Source of the DNA: Hymenobacter pini | GTDB taxonomy: Bacteria > Bacteroidota > Bacteroidia > Cytophagales > Hymenobacteraceae | Assembly: GCF_020421205.1 (NCBI RefSeq) | Contig: NZ_JAIZZH010000001.1 | Span: forward strand, 1 to 64,000 | Direction of reading: 5' to 3' | DNA: 64,000 nt | Shown: positions 27,310-36,007 of the stretch, piece after piece | Position numbering within the stretch: position 1 is the stretch's first letter | Layout of the letters: every line of letters starts with the position of its first letter | The notes under the pieces: generated by a model | Told to the model about the DNA's origin: nothing | Database searches by the model: none | What the model saw: only the letters and a program-made list of their open reading frames with translations | Program-made: the position numbers and the translations under genes

Positions 27310-27981
27310 ATGAGTAAAATCCTGAACGAGGCAGACTGGCCGTTACACCAGTTGGTACCAGGCACTGCGCTGGACGTTACGCTGCATCTGACGAATCCAC
27401 CGTTGGATGTTCTGCGGCCGATGCTGCCTAAGGCCCGGTTGGTATTTGGTAACCAGTTCCGCAAGCAGCATCTGGAGCAACTAAAAGCGTTAGGTTTGCT
27501 ACGGGCTTGCGTTCCTTTCCCTGACACTCGACAGCCCAGAGGTGCCACTGGTAGTGTCAGTGTTGAGCAATTACAGCAGCTTGCCAAACTGCCATTTGTG
27601 GAGTCGCTCTGGATTAATGGGATACAGAGTGTGCAATCCAGGAAGCGCCGGAAGCGGCCTGCACGGTCGTTTCATTGCGTGCAAACAACCGTGGCCGTTC
27701 AGATCGAGGGCGAAACTCAGGAGCTGCAGTTGTATGAGCAGCGGTGGCTCCTGATAAAAGCAGCCTCGTGCGAGGATGCCCGCGAGAAAGTCCGAAATGC
27801 CAGCCGGACTTACGCCGAACCGTATCTGAATTCAGATGGGAAGCTGGTCCGGTGGCAGCTGGAAAGCGTGGATGACTGTTACGAAACCGGCCTCACAAAG
27901 CTGAGTGAGCTGGATAATCCGGACGGGGCAGAGGTCTTTTCCATTCTGAAGCGCCGTCGGCTGACATCTGACCGTATGTAG
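27310..27981 (+). CDS. Protein with C-terminal DUF4288-like domain
   Basis: A 223-residue soluble protein. Residues from about 130 to 215 resemble DUF4288: LYEQRWLLIKAASCEDAREK, then YLNSDGKLVRWQLESVDDCYE. The N-terminal 100 residues (DVTLHLTNPPLDVLRPMLPK) look like a separate alpha/beta domain with no family I recognise. A basic patch RKRRKRP lies between the two. It follows the GNAT gene closely and precedes the phosphodiesterase by 18 bases, so the three may form a transcription unit. Function unknown. Confidence 0.65.
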   Translation: MSKILNEADWPLHQLVPGTALDVTLHLTNPPLDVLRPMLPKARLVFGNQFRKQHLEQLKALGLLRACVPFPDTRQPRGATGSVSVEQLQQLAKLPFVESLWINGIQSVQSRKRRKRPARSFHCVQTTVAVQIEGETQELQLYEQRWLLIKAASCEDAREKVRNASRTYAEPYLNSDGKLVRWQLESVDDCYETGLTKLSELDNPDGAEVFSILKRRRLTSDRM

Positions 27982-27999
27982 GACGGTAAATCAGACTAG

Positions 28000-28947
28000 A
28001 TGAGGATAAAAGCATGGTGCGTAGGGCTTGGTATGGCCCTGGCAGGAATCCAGAGCGCCACGGCCCAATCGGCCTTCACGGTGGTGCCGCTGGGGGTAAA
28101 GGGCGGGGTGGATGAAAGCAACCTCTCGGCCTACCTGGTGGCCCCGGCCGCCTCGGCGGAGTACGTGTGTCTGGATGCCGGCACCGTGTACAGCGGCGTG
28201 GTGCGGGCTGTGGCCCGCAAGGCGCTGCCCGGTTCGGCTGCCGAAACTATCCGCACCCGCATCATGGGCTACCTGGTGTCGCACGCCCACCTCGACCACG
28301 TGGCGGGCCTGCTGCTGGGTGCCCCCGATGATGCCCCGAAACCCATCTACGGCCTGCCCGAGTGCCTGGCCACGCTCCAGAACGACTACTTCAACTGGCG
28401 GGCCTGGCCCAACTTCGGTCCGGCCGGCAACCCGCCCGCGCTGGGCAAATACCAGCTCCGGGAGCTGACACCCGGCCCGGAGCAGCCCCTGGCCAACACC
28501 GCCATGCACGTGCGGACGTTCCGCCTCAGCCACGGCCGGCCCTTCCAGAGCGCCGCGTTTCTGGTGCGCAGCGGCAGCAGTTACCTGCTCTACCTCGGCG
28601 ACACCGGTACTGATACCGTGGAACAAACCGATAACCTGCGCCAGCTCTGGCAGGCGGTGGCCCCATTGGTGCAGGCCCGGCAGCTCAGGGCCATCTTCAT
28701 CGAAACCTCCTATGCCAACGCGCAACCCACCAAGCAGCTGTTCGGCCACCTCACCCCGGCGCTGCTGCTGCAGGAGCTGGCGGTGTTGGGCCAACTGGCC
28801 GGCCCGGGCGCGTTGCAGGGTCTGCCCATCGTCATCACGCACCGCAAGCCCGGCAATGAGGCCGCTATCCAGCAGGAGTTGCGGCAGGCCAACACCTTGG
28901 GTATAAGGCTGGTGTTTCCGGAGCAAGGGCGGAGGTTGAGGTTTTAA
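28000..28947 (+). CDS. Secreted class II 3',5'-cyclic-nucleotide phosphodiesterase (metallo-beta-lactamase fold)
   Basis: A 315-residue protein. Residues 1-23 form a signal peptide ending ATAQ, so it is probably periplasmic. The MBL-fold Zn site is SHAHLDHVAGL at 94-104. The early VPLGVKGGVDESNLSAY and the later YLGDTG and FIETSYANA are hallmarks of the PDEII/CpdP family, which hydrolyses cAMP and cGMP. The length is typical. A periplasmic location, known for Vibrio CpdP, would act on imported or released cyclic nucleotide. Upstream is the DUF4288 gene at 18 bases and downstream a small membrane protein. Confidence 0.88.
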   Translation: MRIKAWCVGLGMALAGIQSATAQSAFTVVPLGVKGGVDESNLSAYLVAPAASAEYVCLDAGTVYSGVVRAVARKALPGSAAETIRTRIMGYLVSHAHLDHVAGLLLGAPDDAPKPIYGLPECLATLQNDYFNWRAWPNFGPAGNPPALGKYQLRELTPGPEQPLANTAMHVRTFRLSHGRPFQSAAFLVRSGSSYLLYLGDTGTDTVEQTDNLRQLWQAVAPLVQARQLRAIFIETSYANAQPTKQLFGHLTPALLLQELAVLGQLAGPGALQGLPIVITHRKPGNEAAIQQELRQANTLGIRLVFPEQGRRLRF

Positions 28948-28977
28948 GTTTGTATCAGTTTAAATGTTTGACTATTA

Positions 28978-29535
28978 ATGAGTATGTCCGAAGTTTCAAT
29001 TAAGCCAAGCTACAAGATACTTTCTGTTGTGGTTTCCATTTTTACGATAATGATGGGTACTGCATCAGCAGTTTTTGCCGCCTTTCTTCTAAAAGCCGTC
29101 TTGGGTGACTTCAGTGGGTTAGGCTTGTTTATATACCTGATGTTCATATCTATTTCAGGTGTGCTTCTATTAGGCGGGCTTACCAACAGCTTCGGTATCA
29201 GGGTAGTGGCTGATGATGCGCAATTCGTTATCTATTGCCTATATGTTTTCAAAATTCGGTACTCCACGTTAGAGCTTCTAGGGTACAAGGCTTATTCTCA
29301 CTGGACAAAATATGGTATGTATCAAGGGTTTTTTATAGAAACCCGACAGGGGACTCAATACGCATTTAGTGAGTTTCAACTGGCCAACTACAAGTCTATT
29401 GAATCTGCCGTCACGGAAGCTATACCAAGCAACAACAACTTGCAGCGTCAGTTGTGGAAAATGCTACCTCGTCAGTTTTACATCGGCATATTAGGATTGG
29501 CAGTATTATGTCATGTAGTAGTTATGTTGAGATAA
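28978..29535 (+). CDS. Small membrane protein, unknown function
   Basis: A 185-residue protein with hydrophobic helices at about 12-40, 45-72 and 162-183 and a hydrophilic middle portion (about 75-160). Codon use is clearly AT-richer than in the flanking phosphodiesterase and acylase genes, which suggests recent acquisition or weak selection. I do not recognise a family. A second Met at residue 3 is an alternative start. Confidence 0.6.
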   Translation: MSMSEVSIKPSYKILSVVVSIFTIMMGTASAVFAAFLLKAVLGDFSGLGLFIYLMFISISGVLLLGGLTNSFGIRVVADDAQFVIYCLYVFKIRYSTLELLGYKAYSHWTKYGMYQGFFIETRQGTQYAFSEFQLANYKSIESAVTEAIPSNNNLQRQLWKMLPRQFYIGILGLAVLCHVVVMLR

Positions 29536-29556
29536 TCAGGATGTACTCATAAGGTA

Positions 29557-31758
29557 TTACTGCCCCGGCGAATACGTGCGCTCCACGTGCTGCTGGATGT
29601 CTTCGGGGTAAAACCACACGTCTTTGAAGTTCTCTTCGGCGTAGAGAGGGGCTTGGTCGCGGAAGTGGGGGGAAGTGGGCTGGTTGCTGTTGCCGCCGGC
29701 CAGTACCGAGCGGGCTTTCACGCGGGGGCCGAACTCCACCACGGCAATAAAGCTGTTGCCCACGTCGCCATAGCGTTTTTTGGTGCCGGGCCGCGACTTG
29801 GAGCCGAACGCCGCCAATGAGCCCCAGGCCGAGGAGGTGAAGGCCACGGGCAGGCTGGGCTGGTCGTCGCGGTAGGTTTCCTGCACGTTGCCGGTCAGGC
29901 GCTGAAACCGGTTCACCTCGCCCCAGGCGGTGCGCCAGGTGCCGAAGTCCTGGGTCAGCTCGTCCAGGGTTTCCTGCAAAGCCGTCACCTTCTCGGGGGC
30001 AGTGGTGTGGCTGATGGTGAACTGGGTGAGGCTGATGTAGTCGAGGGGCTGGTTGGCGGGCACGCGGCTGCGGGCCAAGCGCAGTATCCGCTCGGCCCAG
30101 TAGGTAGCCACCGTTTGGGGCACCGAGGTGCGGGCGTAGCGCCGGTCCCAGCCTTGCAGCAGGCGGGCGGCTTCCAGCACTTCGGCGGTGGGTGGGTTGG
30201 GGCCGTCCTGCACCGTCTGCACGTCCTTCGTGAGGGCTGGAATAAGCTCCTCAAACCCGGCCAGATACGGGTCTTTTGCGGCGGCAATCAGCGTATCGAG
30301 CGTAAACACCGACTTGCGGCCCAGCACCCGCACGGCGTTGATGCCGCGGTAATTCTCGGCGTCGGGGGCCATGTAGGCGGGATAGTGGCTGCGGGCGGGG
30401 CTGCTGGGGCCGGATACTGTGTAGGGCGTAGCGTTGCAGTTCTGAATCCAGCCGCTGGCCGGGTTGCGCACCTGCACCAGCTCTTCCACTTTATGCAGGC
30501 CCCGCCACTCGGTGGCGGGGTTGCTGCCGTCCACGGGCTGGCTCCAGTTGAACTGTGGGTTGCGGCGGGGCATGAAGTTGCCGTGCCAGTAGGCAATGGT
30601 GCCCTTGCTGTCGGCAAACACGGTGTTGTTGCTGGCGTTGCCGTTCAGCTTCATCACCTCCCGGAAGCTGGCGTAGTCGGTAGCCTTGGTGCGCAGAAAC
30701 GACTGCTCCAGGGCCGCCAGCGGCGTGTCCATCATGCGCACCGTCAGCCATTGGGTGTCGCTCAGCTGGCCCACCACCGGGCCGTGGTGGGTACGGTAGG
30801 TGGTGAATTGCCGGCGGCCGATGGAGCCGTCGGCCTGGCGGTAGGGCAGCGTGACGGTAGCCGTTTGCACCGGGCGCAGCTTGCGGCCGTAGCGGTAGTA
30901 GTACTTGCCGTTTTTCTGCTCAATGGTTTCCAGATACTCGTCCATCGAGTCGGCCTGGCTGGAAGTGTGCATCCAGCCGCAGTGCTCATTGAAGCCCTGG
31001 TACACGAAAAACTGTCCCCACGTAACGGCCCCGTAAGCGTTGAGGCCGGCCCGGCTGGTCACCTGCACCTCGGGCCGGAAATAGAACGAGGTGTGCGGGT
31101 TGATAAGCAGCAACGGGTGGCCGCTGGCGCTTTTGGCGGGCGCAATGGCAAACCCGTTGGAGCCCACCGGCTCCCGCTCCAGCAGTCCTGCATCGGGCCG
31201 CACCCAGGAGGTGGATTTGCGCTGACTGCCATAGAAGTCCTTGAGCCGTTCCAGTGGTACCACGCTGATGTTGCCGCCAATGCTGCCCTCACTGAACAGC
31301 AGCGGCATCCAGGGCTGGAAGCGGCGCAGCAGCCGGGGCTTCACCGTGGGGTGGGTGTAGAGGTAGTAGTTGGTGCCGTCGGCGAAGGCGTTGAGCAGCT
31401 GCTGCATCCAGGCCGGGCTTTTCTGGTAGAGCTGGATGGCCTGGGTGGTGTCCATGAACAGCCGGGCCCGCAAATCGTGGTACAGGGCCGCTTCGCCCTC
31501 CACTTCGGCCAAGCGACCAATGGCGTCGAGGTAGTTGGTTTCGACGCGCGGAAAATCGTCCTCGCATTGCGCATACAGCAGCCCGAACACGGCGTCGGCG
31601 TCGGTCTGGCCCTGCACGTGGGGCACGCCCCAGGTGTCGCGGGTGATGGTGACCTGCCGGGCCTGCTGTTGCCAGCGGGCAATTTCGGCCGGGGTGAAGG
31701 CCTGGGCCCGCAGGCCGTGGGCCGCCAGCAGCAGCCCAACCGAGAGTACGTACCGCAT
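29557..31758 (-). CDS. Penicillin acylase family (S45) N-terminal nucleophile hydrolase
   Basis: A 733-residue secreted amidase precursor. Residues 1-19 form a signal peptide. The alpha-chain starts with VTITRDTWGVPHVQG near 36-50, and autoprocessing is expected before Ser200 in PVGSNGFAIAP, which exposes the catalytic Ser. A later LLINPHTSFYF and the HCGWMHTSSQADSMD region complete the beta-chain. The size fits acyl-homoserine lactone acylases of the S45 family, so it might degrade quorum signals or other acyl amides. It points toward the small membrane gene, 21 bases apart. A 608-codon open frame on the opposite strand here is a shadow. Confidence 0.92.
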   Translation of the reverse strand: MRYVLSVGLLLAAHGLRAQAFTPAEIARWQQQARQVTITRDTWGVPHVQGQTDADAVFGLLYAQCEDDFPRVETNYLDAIGRLAEVEGEAALYHDLRARLFMDTTQAIQLYQKSPAWMQQLLNAFADGTNYYLYTHPTVKPRLLRRFQPWMPLLFSEGSIGGNISVVPLERLKDFYGSQRKSTSWVRPDAGLLEREPVGSNGFAIAPAKSASGHPLLLINPHTSFYFRPEVQVTSRAGLNAYGAVTWGQFFVYQGFNEHCGWMHTSSQADSMDEYLETIEQKNGKYYYRYGRKLRPVQTATVTLPYRQADGSIGRRQFTTYRTHHGPVVGQLSDTQWLTVRMMDTPLAALEQSFLRTKATDYASFREVMKLNGNASNNTVFADSKGTIAYWHGNFMPRRNPQFNWSQPVDGSNPATEWRGLHKVEELVQVRNPASGWIQNCNATPYTVSGPSSPARSHYPAYMAPDAENYRGINAVRVLGRKSVFTLDTLIAAAKDPYLAGFEELIPALTKDVQTVQDGPNPPTAEVLEAARLLQGWDRRYARTSVPQTVATYWAERILRLARSRVPANQPLDYISLTQFTISHTTAPEKVTALQETLDELTQDFGTWRTAWGEVNRFQRLTGNVQETYRDDQPSLPVAFTSSAWGSLAAFGSKSRPGTKKRYGDVGNSFIAVVEFGPRVKARSVLAGGNSNQPTSPHFRDQAPLYAEENFKDVWFYPEDIQQHVERTYSPGQ

Positions 31759-31875
31759 CAGAGAATTCGCAGAAATTGGGTGGTTGAATATCTGCCCGGG
31801 GGCATGAAGCCGCCGCTACGCGCAGCATGCTAACTTACCGCCAATATCCTCCATTCTTTCAAGCTATAAAACCCC

Positions 31876-32229
31876 GTGGTAGAAGTAACCAAAGACGGCG
31901 ACCTGGTAACCTTCTGGGTGAAGGGCCTGCATAAGCTGTGGGCTTTCAAAAGCCAGCTGCAGATTCCGGCCAGCCATATCCGCAGCGTGCGGCAGGACCC
32001 GCAAATATTGAAAGGCTGGTGGAAAGGTATTCGGGCCCCCGGCACCCACATTCCTGGCCTGCTGGCCGCCGGTACTTTCTATCAAGATGAAAAGCGCATC
32101 TTTTGGGACGTGCACAACGCCGAAAACGCCCTCATCATCACCCTGGAGCACGACGAGTACAATGAACTGATTATCGAGGTGGAAGACCCGGCTGCTGTGA
32201 TGCAGCTACTCACAAATCAGGGTGAATAA
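31876..32229 (+). CDS. Conserved hypothetical protein, PH-like fold candidate
   Basis: A 117-residue soluble protein from a GTG start. Alternating hydrophobic stretches (VTFWVKGLHKLWAF, RIFWDVHN, ALIITLEHDEYNELIIEVEDP) suggest a small beta-rich barrel like bacterial PH domains, with a final helix PAAVMQLLTN. No catalytic residues stand out. Similar short proteins occur widely in bacteria as unknowns. A 57-base gap separates it from the unknown gene at 32286. Confidence 0.6.
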   Translation: MVEVTKDGDLVTFWVKGLHKLWAFKSQLQIPASHIRSVRQDPQILKGWWKGIRAPGTHIPGLLAAGTFYQDEKRIFWDVHNAENALIITLEHDEYNELIIEVEDPAAVMQLLTNQGE

Positions 32230-32285
32230 TCTGTGAATTACTTAGCTGAAGCATCCAGCATCATGCACCTCTTTATCAACCAAGG

Positions 32286-32957
32286 ATGACTAGCAATTCT
32301 GGCGGTACGTTACTCGGGTCTTATCTCTCGTGTTTAGGGCAGTTTGATTTACGGCTGAACTCCACAAGCACACCGGACATCGTTGGAAAGGGTGAAGCGG
32401 AATTTAAAACTGCAGGACACACTGTGCTGGTCAGATACATGCAATTCACTCATGAATGGTTGTTTTTCCATAAAGTAGAAGCTGCGGCAGCATGGTTATT
32501 TTATACCACTAAACACGACCTCATTGAGGAAAGGGTAACTTTCAACCTGCAGTTGGAGGAAAAAACTGACCTCACGGCTGAGGCTAGCACTGGTGAGTGG
32601 CTGTTTGCCGCAGAGTTCGAAAGTGGAGTCAGGCAGCTTCATATAGGTACAGAGGATGAGGAAGCAATGGCGCAACGGGCGGTAGCCAAAGACTGGATGC
32701 CGCCCCGTTTGCTTCCACTACTAACTGACCATAATACTGCGTTGAGTACACTCAGTCCCGACAATATGGGCATCTGTACTGTAGTGCCGCAATTGAATGT
32801 TGGGGAGCAGTTCTATTTCCATTATGTCTTGGCGGAAAACCCTTCCCGTGAATCAATAGATTATCCCGGGGAAATAGATATTGCAACGTGGTTTGCTGTT
32901 AACCAATCAAAACATCGTCTGGAAAAGGCTTGGTACGAGCATAAAAAAAGCCTCTGA
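32286..32957 (+). CDS. Hypothetical protein, unknown family
   Basis: A 223-residue acidic, soluble protein. Beta-strand-like segments (DLRLNSTSTPDIVG, HTVLVRYMQF, RVTFNLQLEEKTDL) dominate the first half, and the end is helical and basic. The coding sequence is AT-richer than the neighbours and its stop codon lies inside the terminator hairpin at 32949. I see no known motif. The real-gene call rests on length, composition and end-to-end terminator placement. Confidence 0.55.
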   Translation: MTSNSGGTLLGSYLSCLGQFDLRLNSTSTPDIVGKGEAEFKTAGHTVLVRYMQFTHEWLFFHKVEAAAAWLFYTTKHDLIEERVTFNLQLEEKTDLTAEASTGEWLFAAEFESGVRQLHIGTEDEEAMAQRAVAKDWMPPRLLPLLTDHNTALSTLSPDNMGICTVVPQLNVGEQFYFHYVLAENPSRESIDYPGEIDIATWFAVNQSKHRLEKAWYEHKKSL

Positions 32958-32979
32958 CTGCAAAGTCAGAGGCTTTTTC
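32949..32979. terminator. Bidirectional terminator between unknown gene and iscA-type gene
   Basis: An 11-bp perfect stem AGCCTCTGACT / AGTCAGAGGCT encloses a 4-base loop. T-tract follows on the plus strand, and a run of seven As precedes it, so it can end both the plus-strand gene at 32957 and the minus-strand iron-sulphur gene at 32994. Confidence 0.88.
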
Positions 32980-32993
32980 TAGAAGTGAAAAAG

Positions 32994-33347
32994 CTACGCC
33001 GAGAACGACGAGCCGCAGCCGCAGGTGCTCTTAGCCTGGGGGTTGTTGAACACGAAGCCGCGGGCGTTGAGGCCGTCCTGGAAGTCAACCTCCATACCCA
33101 GCACGTACATGGCGTGTTTCTTATCCATGATGAGCAGTACGCCGTCGAGGTCGAAGGTTTCGTCCTGGTCTTTGGGTTTGTCGAAGCCCAGCAGATAGCT
33201 CATGCCCGAGCAGCCGCCGCCCTGCACGCCCACGCGCAGGCCGTATTCGCCGGGTACGTTTTTCTCAACCAGAATATTCCGGACTTCCTCCAGCGCGCGG
33301 GGAGTGAGGCTGATGGGAGCAAGTTTCGTGGAGACGGCCGTTGCCAT
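32994..33347 (-). CDS. HesB/IscA/ErpA family iron-sulphur cluster assembly protein
   Basis: A 117-residue A-type carrier protein. The three conserved cysteines that hold iron or a cluster are Cys46 (GGCSGMSY) and Cys109/Cys111 in TCGCGSSFSA. Early LTPRALEEVR and middle DGVLLIMDKKHAMY are family regions. ATG 33347 (MATAVST) is chosen, and a -7 box lies 31 bases upstream. No other suf or isc gene is adjacent, so it may serve as an ErpA-like late carrier. Which family member it is cannot be fixed from sequence alone. Confidence 0.92.
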   Translation of the reverse strand: MATAVSTKLAPISLTPRALEEVRNILVEKNVPGEYGLRVGVQGGGCSGMSYLLGFDKPKDQDETFDLDGVLLIMDKKHAMYVLGMEVDFQDGLNARGFVFNNPQAKSTCGCGSSFSA

Positions 33348-33377
33348 AGTGAGTTCTTGTTTAGGAAAGTAAGGCGA

Positions 33378-33385
33378 CAAAGATA
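33378..33385 (-). promoter_or_regulatory. Candidate -7 box for the iscA-type gene
   Basis: On the minus strand it reads TATCTTTG, an exact TAnnTTTG match, 31 bases before the start codon at 33347. Confidence 0.5.
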
Positions 33386-33496
33386 CGAAGCAAGTAGTAG
33401 TTCCGAATGCTGCTTGGCATCGGGGCTGCCACACTACGTCGGTCGCTTGGTGCGTTTGGTCGTATAACACCGGCTTGGCCCCTCCGGTTCACGAAG

Positions 33497-33504
33497 TATC
33501 TTTG
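33497..33504 (+). promoter_or_regulatory. Candidate -7 box for the membrane-anchored protein at 33552
   Basis: TATCTTTG on the plus strand matches TAnnTTTG and lies 47 bases before ATG 33552. The same octamer, oppositely oriented, serves the iscA-type gene, so the 204-base spacer looks like a divergent promoter region. Confidence 0.5.
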
Positions 33505-33551
33505 CCGGCCCGGGCAGCTGCCGTGGGGCTTTTTCTGCTACTCCCTCTCGC

Positions 33552-34091
33552 ATGGATTCCACCGCGTACATCTTCGACCTGCTTAAAATTATTCTGCCGG
33601 CCCTCATCGTAGCCGGAGCTATTTACTACCTGTTTCAGCAGTTTCTGGAGCGGGAGCAGCAGCGCCGCCTCATCGAAATGCGCCTCGAAGCCAGCAAAAC
33701 CACCCTGCCGCTGCGCCTGCAGGCCCTGGAGCGCGTGACGCTGCTGCTGGAGCGCATCAGCCCCAACAACCTATTGGTGCGCGTGAGCAGCGCCGGCCTG
33801 CCCGCCGCCGACTACCACCGTCTGCTGCTGCAGGAAATCCGGGCCGAGGTGGAGCACAACCTCAGCCAGCAGCTCTACATGCAACCCGAAACCTGGGCCG
33901 CTGTGAAGCAGGCCCAGGAATCAGTTGTGAACATCATCAGCACCCAGTTCCGCAGCCTGCCCAACCCGCAGGAAGCCCGTGGCCCCGAGCTGGCCCGCCG
34001 CGTGCTGGAGACCCTGATGCAGGATAACCAGCCCGACCCCACCGCTGCCGCTCTGCTGGCCGTGAAGCGCGAGGCGGTGGCTATGTTCTGA
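33552..34091 (+). CDS. Membrane-anchored helical protein conserved in Bacteroidota, unknown function
   Basis: A 179-residue protein with one N-terminal transmembrane helix at about 10-32 (IILPALIVAGAIYYLF) and a cytoplasmic, Gln/Arg/Leu-rich helical remainder (ERVTLLLERISPNNLLVRV, HRLLLQEIRAEVEHNL). The layout matches a conserved Bacteroidota family of unknown function. Its TGA overlaps the next gene's ATG by one base, so they are translationally coupled. The long helices suggest a coiled coil or partner binding. Confidence 0.72.
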   Translation: MDSTAYIFDLLKIILPALIVAGAIYYLFQQFLEREQQRRLIEMRLEASKTTLPLRLQALERVTLLLERISPNNLLVRVSSAGLPAADYHRLLLQEIRAEVEHNLSQQLYMQPETWAAVKQAQESVVNIISTQFRSLPNPQEARGPELARRVLETLMQDNQPDPTAAALLAVKREAVAMF

Positions 34092-34474
34092 TGCAGAAGT
34101 ATACATGGATTGCTGCTGCCGGCATGGTATGGGTGCTGACAAGTGTGCCCGCGCATGCCGAAATGAACAAAGGTGCGTCGATGGGCTCAACGCTATGGGC
34201 GCTTATCCTATTAGCAGTAGGCATTCCACTTGGCATCGGGCTGCTAATGCAGGTGCTGATAGCCAACGCAACCGACAAGCGTCCCAGTCGTGCCGCCACC
34301 TTGTTCATGGCTTTCACCAGTTGGTGGGGAGGAATGTTTCTTGCCATGGGGAGCCACGAAACAGGACAAAATGAGTCTGGCAGTACGTTTCTATTGATTC
34401 TGATTACAGCAGTATTAACGGCTGGTATGGCTTACCTGAGCGGTACTCCCGCTGCTTCGGATGAAGAGTTGTAA
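34091..34474 (+). CDS. Small membrane protein coupled to the upstream anchored protein
   Basis: A 127-residue protein. A putative cleavable signal (about 1-23, ending AHA) or first helix is followed by hydrophobic helices at about 33-56, 70-82 and 93-112. It overlaps the previous gene by one base. No family recognised. A terminator stands 46 bases after its stop codon. Confidence 0.62.
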   Translation: MQKYTWIAAAGMVWVLTSVPAHAEMNKGASMGSTLWALILLAVGIPLGIGLLMQVLIANATDKRPSRAATLFMAFTSWWGGMFLAMGSHETGQNESGSTFLLILITAVLTAGMAYLSGTPAASDEEL

Positions 34475-34520
34475 CGCGCCGCTATGCACTAATTGATCAA
34501 AACGATTGGTTGTTACAAGA

Positions 34521-34556
34521 AAAGCCCCTGATGCCAGCGCGGACGTCAGGGGCTTT
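34521..34556. terminator. Bidirectional intrinsic terminator
   Basis: AAAGCCCCTGA and TCAGGGGCTTT are perfect 11-bp arms around a 14-base loop. It lies between the plus-strand gene ending at 34474 and the minus-strand bshA ending at 34637 and can serve both. Confidence 0.8.
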
Positions 34557-34589
34557 CTGCTTATCTAGACTTGGTATCCTGAAAAGGAA

Positions 34590-34619
34590 GGATTGCTTCG
34601 CTTCGCTCGCAATGACAGG
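34590..34619. repeat. Relict single arm of an ATTGCTTCGCTCGCAATGACAG-type repeat
   Basis: This 30-base stretch combines GGATTGCTTCGCTTCGCT and CGCAATGACAGG. Related wording is a common dispersed repeat in Bacteroidota by general knowledge. No full inverse arm is present, so it looks like a decayed half element. Confidence 0.35.
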
Positions 34620-34636
34620 CCTTCTCTTTTTAATCC

Positions 34637-35773
34637 CTACGCCGTTACCAGGGAAGCGGCAATGGCGCGCTGGTAGCAGGCTTCGTAGCGGGGTACAATG
34701 TGCTCCACGGCGAAGGTTTCGGCGTGGGCGCGGGCGGCGGCTTTGAAGCGGGGCAGGTTCTCGTCTTCCAGCACGAACAGGGCGTTCTTCACCATATCCG
34801 GCACGTCGCCGATTTCGCTTACCATGCCCGTTACGCCGTGCTCGTTCAGCTCGGGAATACCACCGGCGTTGGAGCTGACCACGGGTACCTCGCAGGCCAT
34901 GGCCTCCAGGGCCGCCAGCCCGAAGCTTTCCTTCTCAGAGGGCATCAGGAACAAATCGGCAATACTGAGTACTTCCTCCACGGCCTCCAGCTTGCCCAGG
35001 AAGCGGATATCGTCGCAGAAACCCACTTCCCGGCACAGCTTCTCGATGCGGGGCCGGTCGGGGCCGTCGCCTACTAGCAGGAGCTTGGCGGGAATCTGCC
35101 GGCGCACGCCCGCAAAAATCTGCACCACGTCGTCGATGCGTTTCACGGAGCGGAAGTTACTGGTATGCACCAGCAGCTTTTCGCCATTGGGGGCAATGGC
35201 CGCCTTGAAGTGGCTTTTGTTCTGCTTCTGGAAGCGGGTGAGGTTGATGAAGTTCGGAATTACCTCAATGTCCTTCTCCACCGCAAAGTACTCGTAGGTT
35301 TCGCGGCGCAGGTCGGCCGATACGGAAGTTACCCCGTCGCTCTGGTTGATGCTGAAGGTAACCACCGGCTCGTAGCTGGCATCCTTGCCTACCAGCGTAA
35401 TATCGGTGCCGTGCAGGGTGGTAACCACCGGAATGCGGATGCCGCGGGTGAGCAGAATCTGCTTGGCCATGTAAGCCGCCGAGGCGTGCGGAATGGCGTA
35501 GTGCACGTGCAGTACGTCCAGCTTCTCATTCTGCACAATGTCCACCATCTTTGAGGCCAGGGCCAGCTCGTAGGGCGGGAACTGGAACAGCGGGTAGGGC
35601 GGAATGTAGACCTCGTGGTAGAACAGGTTCTCGTTGAAGAAATCGAGACGAACCGGCTGGCTATAGGTGATGAAATGCACGCGGTGGCCGCGCTGGGCCA
35701 GGGCTTTGCCCAACTCGGTAGCCACCACGCCGGAGCCGCCGAAAGTTGGGTAACAGACAATGCCGATGTTCAT
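34637..35773 (-). CDS. bshA: N-acetyl-alpha-D-glucosaminyl L-malate synthase, bacillithiol biosynthesis
   Basis: A 378-residue GT4-fold enzyme. It begins MNIGIVCYPTFGGSGVVATELGKALAQRGH, the BshA hallmark, and has DILHVHYAIPH-like YCTCHYAIPH region near 105, then TTLHGTDITLVG near 130 and MPSEKESFGLAALEAMACE near 285 for the UDP-GlcNAc site. It joins UDP-GlcNAc and L-malate in the first step of bacillithiol, the low-molecular-weight thiol of Firmicutes and many Bacteroidota. bshB and bshC are not in the window. ATG 35773 is chosen; a longer in-frame start would add 18 residues that are not conserved. Confidence 0.93.
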   Translation of the reverse strand: MNIGIVCYPTFGGSGVVATELGKALAQRGHRVHFITYSQPVRLDFFNENLFYHEVYIPPYPLFQFPPYELALASKMVDIVQNEKLDVLHVHYAIPHASAAYMAKQILLTRGIRIPVVTTLHGTDITLVGKDASYEPVVTFSINQSDGVTSVSADLRRETYEYFAVEKDIEVIPNFINLTRFQKQNKSHFKAAIAPNGEKLLVHTSNFRSVKRIDDVVQIFAGVRRQIPAKLLLVGDGPDRPRIEKLCREVGFCDDIRFLGKLEAVEEVLSIADLFLMPSEKESFGLAALEAMACEVPVVSSNAGGIPELNEHGVTGMVSEIGDVPDMVKNALFVLEDENLPRFKAAARAHAETFAVEHIVPRYEACYQRAIAASLVTA

Positions 35774-35924
35774 GTGAGCGGTAGCTTGAGCTTGCGCCGT
35801 TGCGGGAACGGCTGAAGTGAGAAACACAAATGCACGCTGAGGAAAGTGATGATACAGATGCGGAATAACAGTTTTAGTTGCCCTGCTGCATCTGCGTTAT
35901 CAGCTTAATTGGTGTGAATCTGTG

Positions 35925-35972
35925 ATAAAAAATCGGCGGCAGGTCGCTCCGAGGAACGTACTGCCGCCGATT
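35925..35972 (-). terminator. Intrinsic terminator after the GH3 fusion gene
   Basis: A perfect 12-bp stem (AATCGGCGGCAG at 35931-35942, CTGCCGCCGATT at 35961-35972) is followed on the minus strand by TTTTTTAT. It lies 36 bases past the stop codon at 36008. Confidence 0.85.
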
Positions 35973-36007
35973 GCGGAATCAAAGGAACGGAAAAGCTGGA
36001 CAACACA

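Noticed and set aside
30007..31833. A 608-codon open frame on the plus strand, antisense to the penicillin acylase gene.
   Set aside because: Composition (Val, Gly, His and Ala-rich with no motif) is that of a GC-rich shadow. The minus strand carries a full S45 enzyme with signal peptide and Ser200.
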